This document shows positions 1 to 6,553 of a stretch of DNA of 6,718 bases, in pieces; positions within the stretch are counted from its first letter, which is position 1, and the number at the start of each line of letters is the position of its first letter. The stretch spans positions 1 to 6,718 of the forward strand of contig DIDS01000018.1 of assembly GCA_002418265.1 (NCBI GenBank), in the 5' to 3' direction. The notes beneath the pieces are model-generated. The model did no database searches and was not told the DNA's origin. It saw only the letters and a program-made list of their open reading frames with translations. The position numbers and the translations under genes are program-made. Origin of the DNA: Acidimicrobiia bacterium UBA5794 (GTDB lineage: Bacteria > Actinomycetota > Acidimicrobiia > Spongiisociales > UBA5794).

Positions 1-23
1 CGTAGTCGTATCCCCAGCTGCTG
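1..23 (-). repeat. Terminal inverted 23-bp identity, left copy
   Basis: Bases 1-23 are the exact reverse complement of 6696-6718. On the minus strand they encode the linker AAGDTTT of the lipoprotein, in the same reading frame as the right copy. Identity stops at the next base inward (g versus a on the coding strands). Confidence 0.9.
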
Positions 24-129
24 CGGTTGTTGTCGTCGTATCGGCGGTCTCGTCACTGCTACATGCGGCAAGTACGAGTGCAAAAGCGACGAGGAAGGCA
101 AACAAATGCCTCATTCGTTTCGATATCAC
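1..129 (-). CDS. Secreted lipoprotein with Thr-rich linker, 5' end only (possible ABC substrate-binding protein)
   Basis: Only the first 43 residues are in the window; the gene runs off the left edge. I place the start at GTG (129-127). It is preceded 8 nt upstream by a strong Shine-Dalgarno AAGGAG (143-138), whereas the in-frame ATG at 114-112 has none. The protein begins MISKRMRHLFAFLVAF, with basic residues, then a hydrophobic core, then the lipobox VLAAC with Cys23 as the predicted lipidation site. A short acidic stretch (SSDETAD) and a Thr/Ala-rich linker ending in AAGDTTT follow. This is a type II signal peptide for export and outer-leaflet anchoring. The gene lies about 290 nt downstream of hutF on the same strand, so it may be cotranscribed or have its own promoter. 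In Acidimicrobiia-like actinobacteria such leaders often belong to solute-binding proteins of ABC transporters, which would suit an amino-acid operon. The mature domain is not visible, so that role is inference only. Confidence 0.8.
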   Translation of the reverse strand, partial: MISKRMRHLFAFLVAFALVLAACSSDETADTTTTTAAAGDTTT

Positions 130-137
130 TTTTTGTT

Positions 138-143
138 CTCCTT
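138..143 (-). promoter_or_regulatory. Ribosome binding site deciding a GTG start
   Basis: AAGGAG on the minus strand ends 8 nt before GTG at 129-127. The spacing is ideal for that GTG and far too long (about 23 nt) for the downstream ATG at 114-112. This site therefore sets the lipoprotein start and adds five residues (MISKR) to its N-terminus. Confidence 0.7.
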
Positions 144-186
144 GAATCTCATCTCGCGGGAATCCCCGTGAGAGTTGTTGAGTTCT

Positions 187-204
187 GGGGCCTCTTTGAG
201 CCCC
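187..204 (-). terminator. Small GC-rich hairpin without U-tract (possible terminator or leader structure)
   Basis: The 18 bases can fold as GGGG-C(bulge)-CTC, loop TTT, GAG-CCCC. This gives seven pairs with one bulged C. The hairpin lies 213 nt after the hutF stop and 58 nt before the lipoprotein GTG. Neither strand has a T-run after it, so it is not a canonical intrinsic terminator. It could be a tailless terminator for the hut operon, a structure in the leader of the lipoprotein mRNA, or chance. Confidence 0.25.
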
Positions 205-416
205 TTCACACCTCATACCATAGACCACGTCCCGTTTCATGGCTCACCATTCACGCGAACTGCCCGGTATTCGAGTGATGGTGCCAATCACGTCTTCGGG
301 CTGTCATAATCCTACGCCATGCGACAACCCAGCATGCGCGATCTCCCCTTCCTTGGACTCATCGCCGTTGTAGGAAACGATTCGCAGGTTCTGTAAATGG
401 AGTCAGCAGCTGGCGT

Positions 417-1754
417 TTATGGGAACACTGCTGCTATCGCCGACTCCAGCAGATTTCCGGGCTGGCTGATCGACTGGTGTCGGCCTGCTTCAACAACGCT
501 GACTCCCCCAACAAACACGTTTGAAATGTCAGCACTCGTTGCTGCGAACACCACATGCGACAGTGGATCTCCCGTGAACGCTCCTGCGGTTCTGGGGCTC
601 GCCATGTCGACGGTTACAAAGTCGGCGAGCATACCTTGCTCGAGGCGACCGGAGTTCCATCCAAGCGAATTGGCACCCGATTGGGTCAGGCTCGTCAGCA
701 GCTGATCGGCACGAAGATGCCCCCGCTTGCCGCTGATCAGACGCTCGTTCATTTCGATGGCTCGAGCTTCTTCCCACAGATCGATCATCATCTGTGCGTC
801 GCTACCAACACACAGAGGGCTTCCCGCCCTCGCCAGTTGTATGGCGGGTCCGATTCCATCAGCGAGGTCGCGCTCGGTGGTACAGCACATGCTGATGGTC
901 GTACCTGATGAACCCAAGATCTCAATGTCACGTTCGGTCAGGTGGGTGGCATGTACTGCAGTCGTTGCCTCACCCATGACTCCTTCATTGTCCAAGAGTT
1001 CGGTGGGAGTGCAGCCGTGAGCTTCGATGCTTGCGGCGTTTTCGGCAATCTGCTCGGAGAGATGGACGTGCAGCGGCAACTTTCGTCGCTCGGCGTAGTC
1101 TCTGATTGGTCTGAACGCCTCCCGCGGCACCGCCCGGACACTGTGGATCGCGGCTCCGATGCGCGCCATTGGACTGTCGACAAGATCGTCCACCCTCTCC
1201 ATCCAACCTTGCCAATGACCATCGTCAAAGCGTCGTTGCACTCCAGCCAAACTGGCCCCATGAATATCTGCTTGGAGATAGCAAGTGTCCAATAGGGTGA
1301 TGCGCAGGCCAGCGTCATTGGCTGCTTGGATCACCGTCCTGCCCATGAGGTTTTGATCTGAGTATCGGGTTCCGTCTTGTGCATGGTGCAGATAATGAAA
1401 CTCGCCGACCGTGGTTATGCCAGCCAATGCCATCTCGGTGTAGGTCGCCAGTGCAAGCTGATAGAGCATGTCGGGATCGAGGCGCATCGCAACTCCATAC
1501 ATCGTGTCACGCCAAGCCCAAAAATCTGGATCACTCATCTGTGTATGACCCCTGATGGCTCGGTGGAAGACGTGTGAGTGAGTGTTGATCAGCCCCGGAA
1601 GTGTCAGGCCTCGGAGTCGTTTCGCTCCCGGAAGTGGGGTAGTCCCTGGAGTGACCTTTGTGATGCGATCCTCTTCTGTTTCGATGAGAACATCAGAGGC
1701 GATTTCTCTGCCACCGAGCCACGCGAACTCGGCATGGAACGATTTGGCACTCAT
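417..1754 (-). CDS. hutF: Formimidoylglutamate deiminase (HutF)
   Basis: HutF is a cytosolic metal-dependent amidohydrolase that deaminates N-formimino-L-glutamate to N-formyl-L-glutamate and ammonia, the fourth step of the five-step Hut pathway. The 445 residues match the usual length of about 450. Visible motifs in order: HSH metal ligands (His59, His61) in NTHSHVFHRA; FWAWRD with Arg82; EFHYLHH (118-124) with Tyr121; HSVRAVP with Arg207; HVHLSEQ (229-235) with metal His231; HATH (268-271); CTTERDLADG (291-300); and GSD with catalytic Asp319. HVFHRA, TTERDLADG and the IDLWEEAR stretch look like actinobacterial HutF. One deviation is GSDAQ (317-321), where relatives I recall have GSDxH. The ATG start overlaps the hutI stop as ATGA, which suggests translational coupling. 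A weak GAGAGAG lies upstream as ribosome site. The stop is TAA at 419-417. It is the last hut gene; hutG does not follow within the window. Assignment to HutF rather than another deaminase of this superfamily rests on these motifs and the operon. Confidence 0.93.
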   Translation of the reverse strand: MSAKSFHAEFAWLGGREIASDVLIETEEDRITKVTPGTTPLPGAKRLRGLTLPGLINTHSHVFHRAIRGHTQMSDPDFWAWRDTMYGVAMRLDPDMLYQLALATYTEMALAGITTVGEFHYLHHAQDGTRYSDQNLMGRTVIQAANDAGLRITLLDTCYLQADIHGASLAGVQRRFDDGHWQGWMERVDDLVDSPMARIGAAIHSVRAVPREAFRPIRDYAERRKLPLHVHLSEQIAENAASIEAHGCTPTELLDNEGVMGEATTAVHATHLTERDIEILGSSGTTISMCCTTERDLADGIGPAIQLARAGSPLCVGSDAQMMIDLWEEARAIEMNERLISGKRGHLRADQLLTSLTQSGANSLGWNSGRLEQGMLADFVTVDMASPRTAGAFTGDPLSHVVFAATSADISNVFVGGVSVVEAGRHQSISQPGNLLESAIAAVFP

Positions 1755-2965
1755 GCGGCTTGCTCTCTCACCACAACTCCACCCTTGATGACGGTTGTAA
1801 CGGCATTGCGCGCGAGCCGATAGGCGATCTCCTCGTATCGAACCACGTCCAGCAACACCAGATCGGCCCTGGCTCCGGGAATGAGAGAGCCGATCTCACC
1901 GTCCAGTTTCAAAGATCGTGCCGCCCCATACGTCGCTGCCCTGACCGCCTGTGCCACACTCATGCCACCCAACCGACAGGCCAAAACGATGGTGAACTGC
2001 ATGCTCGATGTCCAACAACCGGGACACATGTCTGTTGCCAGGGCCAATTCCATCCCAACACCCATTGCAACGCGAGGCTCGAACGGCTGTGGGTGAGCAA
2101 CCGAAAACTCCAGCGCAGGCATATAGACGCCCACAATTCCGGCATCGGCCAACAACTCAAGTTCATGAACCGGGGTGAAGTTGAGATGATCGACGCTTGC
2201 AGCTTCAAGTTCGATCGCAATGGCGGCTGCGTCGGTGTGACTGTACGCGTCCAGATGAATCTTGGGCCAGAGTCCGGCATCTCGGCCAGCTTTGAGGATA
2301 CGGTGTGTTTCTTCGAGACTGAAGAACCCTCGATCACAGTAGACATCGCAGAACACTGCAAGGTCCATCTCAGCAACCTCTGGGATGAAGTCGATGATTT
2401 GCTCAACATACCTTGAAGGTTCGACATCGCTGGGGTATGCATGGGCGCCCAAGTATGTGGACACGATGTCAGCGGGCAACCGACGATGAAGTTCAGCGGC
2501 AGCTTGGAGTAGCTTCCGCTCTGTCGCATCCGACAGCCCATACCCGCTCTTCGCTTCCACCGTGGTGGTGCCGTGATCCAACATTTCGATCACCCGGGGC
2601 TCGGCCTGAGATATCAAATCGGCGGTCGAGTACCGTCGAGTCTCGGTCACCGTCCCCATGATTCCGACAGGAACGTCGTCGGGGGGGTCGACTCCTGCCA
2701 CCGCCGCAGCATATTCGTCGATCCTCGATCCTCCAAAAACCAAGTGAGTGTGCGCATCGACGAACCCGGGAAGTACAACACCGCCTGCTGCGTCGACAAC
2801 CCGGTCGGCCACATAGCCTGAGATGTCACCCACTGCGACGATCCGTCCCGCATCGATCGCCACACCCCCATCCGTGATCCGACCAACCAGGTCGGGTGCA
2901 TCTGCCGCGCAGGTGAGAACCTCAGAGGCACCGGTGACCAGCAGGTCTATGCGCTCACGATTCAC
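1751..2965 (-). CDS. hutI: Imidazolonepropionase (HutI), with atypical active-site residues
   Basis: HutI opens the ring of 4-imidazolone-5-propionate to N-formimino-L-glutamate, the third pathway step, using one metal ion in a TIM-barrel amidohydrolase. The 404 residues match the family length. Motifs seen: PGFVDAHTHLVFGGSR (66-81) with metal ligands His72 and His74 and substrate-type Arg81; EAKSGYG (137-143) with Tyr142; LGAHA with His175; KIHLD with metal His237; DHL with His260; and TD with Asp312. A C-terminal PGARADLVLLD segment closes the composite beta domain. Two usual active-site residues differ. HADE/HADQ is HLDA here, with Ala240 (GCG) replacing the acidic or amide residue, and TDxNPG is TDMCPG, with Cys314 for Asn. 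The start is GTG, 1 nt after the hutU stop, with GGAAG about 6 nt upstream. The stop overlaps the hutF start. The operon position supports HutI, but specificity could be altered. Confidence 0.88.
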   Translation of the reverse strand: MNRERIDLLVTGASEVLTCAADAPDLVGRITDGGVAIDAGRIVAVGDISGYVADRVVDAAGGVVLPGFVDAHTHLVFGGSRIDEYAAAVAGVDPPDDVPVGIMGTVTETRRYSTADLISQAEPRVIEMLDHGTTTVEAKSGYGLSDATERKLLQAAAELHRRLPADIVSTYLGAHAYPSDVEPSRYVEQIIDFIPEVAEMDLAVFCDVYCDRGFFSLEETHRILKAGRDAGLWPKIHLDAYSHTDAAAIAIELEAASVDHLNFTPVHELELLADAGIVGVYMPALEFSVAHPQPFEPRVAMGVGMELALATDMCPGCWTSSMQFTIVLACRLGGMSVAQAVRAATYGAARSLKLDGEIGSLIPGARADLVLLDVVRYEEIAYRLARNAVTTVIKGGVVVREQAA

Positions 2966-2966
2966 A

Positions 2967-4673
2967 TCATTCTTCCGGGCCGAAGGTCGCAGTCGGCGTC
3001 CACCAGAGCGGCACGTTCATGCCTTCCTCTTTGCCGACGGCGAGGGCCACCTCTTTGGCCTTTTCGTATCCAGCCTGAGCATGCCGGACGACACCGATCC
3101 CCGAATCCACGGTGAGCGCCGCGCTCAGTCGATAGTCCGCCACTTCGGTTCCATCGGCAATCATTGTCACGCCTGTATGAACCGAGTCGCCCATTGCGTA
3201 GTTGGCCTGGATCGCGATCAGATCGCACATGGCCGAAGCGTTGAGAAGTCCGTTGAGATATGGCCAGTCGGAGATGAAGTCGGAACCATCGGGCATGTTC
3301 TCGGATTCAAAGGTCGGGTTTATGATTGACCCGGAGTCCAGATTGTCCCGCGAGAACGCGACTGGACCTTTCACGTCACCATTCCTGATCAGGTCGTTGA
3401 CAGCCAGACCGAAACGTTTCCGCTGCCCGAAACCCAAGTAGCACACCCGAGCTGGCAGGGCCTCGATGGGAACGTGCTGTCGTGCCAGTGTGATCCACCT
3501 CGTCACCAGGTCATCGTCGCTGAACAACTCCAGACAGAGATCGTCCAGGCGAGACAGATCCGCGGGATCTCCCGAGACGCAGGTCCACCGAAATGGCCCG
3601 CGACCTTCGAGGAATAGCGGGCGCAGATACTCGGACACGAAGCCAGGAATTCTCATGGCGTCGGCGAATCCATGTTCTTCGCACTGGCGGCGAATCTGGT
3701 TGCCATACTCGAACGTCGGCACACCACTGTCAAAGAACGCGTTCATCGCCTTGAGTTGTCGCACCATTGCATCGCGAGAAACCTCGAAGTATTCATCGCG
3801 TTTCTGCTTCCGATAGCTTTCTGCTTCGCTCACGCTGTAGCCGACTGGTATGTAGGCAAGCGGATCGTGGGCGGGTGTCATTTCGGTGACGACATCCGGT
3901 CGGAAGTTGTGCTCCAAGCAGTATTCGAAAAGTTCAACAGCATTGGCCACAACGGCAATTCCGAGTGGAGATTTGCCTTCAGCTGCGTTGGTGGCCAGCT
4001 CAAGAGCGTGGGGGATCGAGTCCGCCAAGACGTCACAGTACCCAGCAGATATTCGATTGTTGATGATCTGCTCGTCGACATCAGCGCAAACCGCTACTCC
4101 CCCGAGCATCGTCATCGCACGAGGCTGGTTACCCCCCATACCGCCCATACCAGCGCAGACGAGGATCTTTCCCTCCCAACTCCCGTCGAGATGGATGTTG
4201 GCCACTGAACGAAGGGTCTCGAACGTACCCTGGATCACCCCCTGTGTGCCGATGTACTCCCAAGGAGCAGCGGTGTATTGGGCGAACATGGTCAGGTTCT
4301 TGTCAGCCAGGTCGTAGAAACGCTGCCACGTTGGTCTCACGAAATTGGTCGTTGCCATCACCACCGTCGGAGCCAGGTCGTGAGTCTGGAATGTGGCTAC
4401 CGGCATTCCCGACTGCACCACGAGTGTCTCATTGTCCTCGAGATTCATCAGGGATTCGACGATGGCGTGGTAGGACTCCCAGTTGCGAGCAGCCTTGCCG
4501 ATCCCTCCATAGATGATCAGATGTTCAGGATGCTCTGCCAATTCCATATTGTTTTCCAGCATCCTCAGGATCGTCTCTTGCTTCCATCCCTTGCATCGCA
4601 ACGTGTCTCCCCGCTGCGCGCGGACGTTGTAGAGGATCTCGGCATTGGGTTGCGGGTGGTCAGACGTTGTCAT
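2967..4673 (-). CDS. hutU: Urocanate hydratase (HutU), divergent subgroup
   Basis: Urocanase adds water to urocanate to give 4-imidazolone-5-propionate, using tightly bound NAD+ as an electrophile; it is a cytosolic homodimer in known cases. The 568 residues are close to the usual 550-560. Conserved blocks: RGDTLRCKGW (21-30), YGGIGKAARNWE (55-66), VQSGMPV (86-92), GTQGVIQGTFET (142-153), the Gly-rich dinucleotide motif AGMGGMGGNQP (174-184), SAHDP-type block TPAHDPL (266-272), FEYGNQIR (321-328), FRW (361-363), and LPARVC (406-411) with the conserved Cys411. Three C-terminal motifs depart from the Pseudomonas/Bacillus type: SRDNLDSGS (441-449) for GRDHLDSGS, TFESE for NRETE (454-458), and IQANYAMGDSVHTG (488-501) for the GGGVGMGFSQHSG region. 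The ATG overlaps the hutH stop (ATGA), with GGAG 7 nt upstream. Family membership is sure. The subgroup, and whether the substrate is plain urocanate, is less sure. Confidence 0.93.
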   Translation of the reverse strand: MTTSDHPQPNAEILYNVRAQRGDTLRCKGWKQETILRMLENNMELAEHPEHLIIYGGIGKAARNWESYHAIVESLMNLEDNETLVVQSGMPVATFQTHDLAPTVVMATTNFVRPTWQRFYDLADKNLTMFAQYTAAPWEYIGTQGVIQGTFETLRSVANIHLDGSWEGKILVCAGMGGMGGNQPRAMTMLGGVAVCADVDEQIINNRISAGYCDVLADSIPHALELATNAAEGKSPLGIAVVANAVELFEYCLEHNFRPDVVTEMTPAHDPLAYIPVGYSVSEAESYRKQKRDEYFEVSRDAMVRQLKAMNAFFDSGVPTFEYGNQIRRQCEEHGFADAMRIPGFVSEYLRPLFLEGRGPFRWTCVSGDPADLSRLDDLCLELFSDDDLVTRWITLARQHVPIEALPARVCYLGFGQRKRFGLAVNDLIRNGDVKGPVAFSRDNLDSGSIINPTFESENMPDGSDFISDWPYLNGLLNASAMCDLIAIQANYAMGDSVHTGVTMIADGTEVADYRLSAALTVDSGIGVVRHAQAGYEKAKEVALAVGKEEGMNVPLWWTPTATFGPEE

Positions 4674-6340
4674 CCTGACGCTCCATTCATTTCGATTGCA
4701 TTGAGGACCGCGCCGGTCCGGACGAGCTCAATACCCGCACGGAGGCGCGGGTAGAGGACGGTATCCCTTGTGAGTAAATCGATCCCCCGACCGTCGCTTG
4801 TCGGTGTCGATCGCACGAGATCCAATACAGCTCTTGTCGCCGAGGCAAGGGCATCCGTTCCATGGCCCTCAAGCGTAAGCCTCAGCTCAAGGGCCTGAGC
4901 TGCCATCACCAACTCGATTCCGACGACACATTCAGTATTGGTGATCACCTGTCGCACATGTCGCCCTGCGTTGGCTGCCATGGAAACATGATCTTCCTGG
5001 TTGGCTGACGTCGGTATTGAGTCGACGCTGTCTGGGTGTGCAAGTGTCTTTGAGTCCGACACAAGACCTGCCGCCACGTACTGGGGGAGCATGAATCCAC
5101 AGTCCATCCCGACCTCTTCGGAAGGTACGAGCATGTCGGGTAGGCCCCGGTTGAGGGTGCCATCGTCGAGCCGGAACAGGCGGCGTTCGGCAATATTGCC
5201 GATCTCGCATACGGCGATGCAGAGGAAATCCGACACGAACGCGAGATACTCGGCGTGAAAGTTTCCCCCGGATACGGCCTTCAACTCGCGGCTGGCTGGC
5301 AAGTCCGTGAAGATCAGCGGATTATCGGTGGCTGCATTTAGCTCCCGTTCCACTACTTGTCTGGCGAACTCGATCGTCTCGCGAACCGGTCCAAGCACTT
5401 GTGGCACACATCGAAGTGAGTATGCATCCTGTGGCGGGTGTCGGTTGGGGTCGCGATCCTCCCCACCGTCGATCAACTTGCTTCCTTCCAACAATCGACG
5501 CAGGTTTGCCGCTGAAGCTATCTGACCGGGATGGCCGCGCGCCTCGTGAAGTTGCGGGACGAACGCGTCGCCAAACCCCAGCAGCGCCTCGATTGACATG
5601 GCCGCAGCAACTTCAGAAGTTCGGACAAGTCTGTCGGCGTCGTATGTGGCCAATGCTGCGAGTGCCGTTGAAAATGACGTTCCGTTGAGAAGAGCAAGGC
5701 CCTCCTTGGCATCCAAAACGATGCGTGGGATTCCGGCTTCAGCCATCGCGGTCTTTCCCGAGACCAGTTCGCCGTCAAGAAAGGCTTCGCCACTTTCGAC
5801 ATCGGGATCATCCGATTCTGGCGATCGAGACACCACGAGTCCCACATGAGCCAGAGGAGCCAAATCACCGCTTGCCCCGAGACTGCCATGTTGGGGCACG
5901 GCTATTTTGACCCCACGATTGAGGATTTCGATGAGCGTTTCGATGAGTTCAACCCTGATCCCCGAATGACCCTTGGCCAGGCTCGCAATGCGGATCGCGA
6001 TGGCTGCTCTCACCACCTCATCGTCGAAATAACCACCCAGGCCGGAGGCGTTGGACAACACGAGCCGACGCGAGAGGTCTCTTGCCTGCTCCGGTCGAGA
6101 GAAGGCTTCCCGGCCTGCCAGTGACCCAAAACCAGTGTTGATGCTGTAGACAGGCCTGACTACGCCAGAATCCTCGTTCCCCGATACCGCGCGCTCCACC
6201 CAAGCACGGCTGGCCTCCATGCGATCCAATGCTCCTGGTGACAGTCCGACGGTTTCGTGACGCCGAGCGATTCCCACAAGCTTGTCCAGCGTGAAGGCAC
6301 CGTCTCCCAATTCAATCAGCGCATCCACCTCCTCTGACAA
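4670..6340 (-). CDS. hutH: Histidine ammonia-lyase (HutH), with Asn at the usual His83 position
   Basis: HutH removes ammonia from L-histidine to give trans-urocanate, the entry step of the pathway, as a cytosolic homotetramer. The MIO cofactor forms from Ala156-Ser157-Gly158 in GSLGASGDLAPLAH (152-165). Other active-site matches to Pseudomonas HAL: Tyr65 in YSINTGFG, Asn219 in LLNG, Tyr307 and Arg310 in QDAYSLRC, Phe361 in SGGNFHAE, and Glu449 in TSANQEDHVSM. LVLSHAAG of classical HAL reads LVLSNASG here, giving Asn97 (AAC) for the histidine that helps select the imidazole. At 556 residues it is longer than the usual 510, with extra sequence near 172-186 and 285-303. The reading frame has no ATG start. 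It is open from TTG (6340), after an in-frame TAG at 6355-6353. GTG (6328) and CTG (6319, 8 nt after GAGGAGG) are alternatives. It is the first gene of the operon and overlaps hutU by 4 nt. Confidence 0.93.
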   Translation of the reverse strand: MSEEVDALIELGDGAFTLDKLVGIARRHETVGLSPGALDRMEASRAWVERAVSGNEDSGVVRPVYSINTGFGSLAGREAFSRPEQARDLSRRLVLSNASGLGGYFDDEVVRAAIAIRIASLAKGHSGIRVELIETLIEILNRGVKIAVPQHGSLGASGDLAPLAHVGLVVSRSPESDDPDVESGEAFLDGELVSGKTAMAEAGIPRIVLDAKEGLALLNGTSFSTALAALATYDADRLVRTSEVAAAMSIEALLGFGDAFVPQLHEARGHPGQIASAANLRRLLEGSKLIDGGEDRDPNRHPPQDAYSLRCVPQVLGPVRETIEFARQVVERELNAATDNPLIFTDLPASRELKAVSGGNFHAEYLAFVSDFLCIAVCEIGNIAERRLFRLDDGTLNRGLPDMLVPSEEVGMDCGFMLPQYVAAGLVSDSKTLAHPDSVDSIPTSANQEDHVSMAANAGRHVRQVITNTECVVGIELVMAAQALELRLTLEGHGTDALASATRAVLDLVRSTPTSDGRGIDLLTRDTVLYPRLRAGIELVRTGAVLNAIEMNGASG

Positions 6341-6553
6341 ATCCTTCTCAGCCTAGCTAGTGCTGTGAGGCGCTGCCGCCGGTGTGGGACATGGGCGCCG
6401 ATGGAGTCGGTCACACCCCAACGGGAACCGTTGCCACATGGTTCATGTCCTGGTTGACACCATTGTCTTGCCGGTCGGTCACCGAGGTGCCTAGTCTTGT
6501 TTGGACGCATCGACTCGAATCGGCGCGTCCAAACCAACATGGAGGCATTCAAC
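6341..6553. promoter_or_regulatory. Divergent intergenic region between hutH and the right-hand gene
   Basis: This non-coding stretch must hold the hut operon promoter (leftward) and probably that of the rightward gene. Visible elements are a strong inverted repeat at 6499-6534, a 9-bp direct repeat GTCGGTCAC at 6406-6414 and 6474-6482, a short palindrome ACATG-GTT-CATGT at 6436-6448, and a TTGACA hexamer at 6454-6459 on the plus strand. TTGACA has no -10 box at 16-18 nt. TTGCCG (6468-6473) with TAGTCT (6492-6497) at 18 nt is a weak plus-strand promoter candidate. For the minus strand TAGGCT lies just before hutH (6355-6350) without a -35. I cannot fix either promoter. Confidence 0.45.
6499..6534. 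repeat. Inverted repeat, 10-bp perfect arms (candidate operator or mRNA leader hairpin)
   Basis: GTTTGGACGC (6499-6508) is exactly mirrored by GCGTCCAAAC (6525-6534) with a 16-nt spacer. Inside the spacer CGA (6511-6513) pairs with TCG (6520-6522). A fold therefore has 10 pairs, a 2-nt internal mismatch, 3 pairs and a 6-nt loop. It ends 19 nt before the GTG start of the rightward gene and 6 nt before its Shine-Dalgarno GGAGG. The arm centres are 26 bp apart, compatible with a dimeric repressor on DNA. As RNA it would sit just ahead of the ribosome site. There is no T-tract, so it is not a classical terminator. Confidence 0.6.

Larger units (their letters stand above)
130..416. other. Non-coding gap between hutF and the lipoprotein gene
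   Basis: I see no convincing gene in this stretch. It holds the Shine-Dalgarno site of the lipoprotein gene (138-143) and a short GC-rich hairpin (187-204). A TATGGT hexamer on the minus strand (222-217) fits a loose TANNNT -10 box, but it has no good -35 partner, so I do not call a promoter. There is no T-run that would make a classical terminator directly after hutF. Whether the lipoprotein gene is transcribed with the hut genes or separately cannot be decided from the sequence. Confidence 0.5.

Noticed and set aside
27..278. 83-codon plus-strand frame at the left end
   Set aside because: It is antisense to the lipoprotein signal peptide, whose lipobox and ribosome site are clear.
1760..2416. 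218-codon plus-strand open frame opposite hutI
   Set aside because: It is antisense to a well-supported gene, rich in Arg, His and Cys as expected of a shadow frame, and shows no recognisable domain. The same applies to the plus-strand frames at 3672-4208 and 4278-4754.
4670..6340. HutH as an ergothionase, or tyrosine/phenylalanine ammonia-lyase or aminomutase
   Set aside because: An intact MIO triad, QDAYSLRC and the NQEDHVSM Glu fit HAL, and the gene is coupled to hutU, hutI and hutF. The Ser-Asn selectivity pair matches neither the TAL nor the PAL pattern.
6357..6392. Eleven-codon minus-strand frame with two His codons (MSHTGGSASQH) just upstream of hutH, resembling a histidine leader peptide
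   Set aside because: It has no Shine-Dalgarno site, only two separated His codons and no attenuator-like hairpin pair. Such leaders control biosynthesis rather than hut operons.
6454..6459. TTGACA as a -35 box for the right-hand gene
   Set aside because: No TANNNT-like hexamer lies 16-18 nt downstream, so it cannot be called a promoter on its own.
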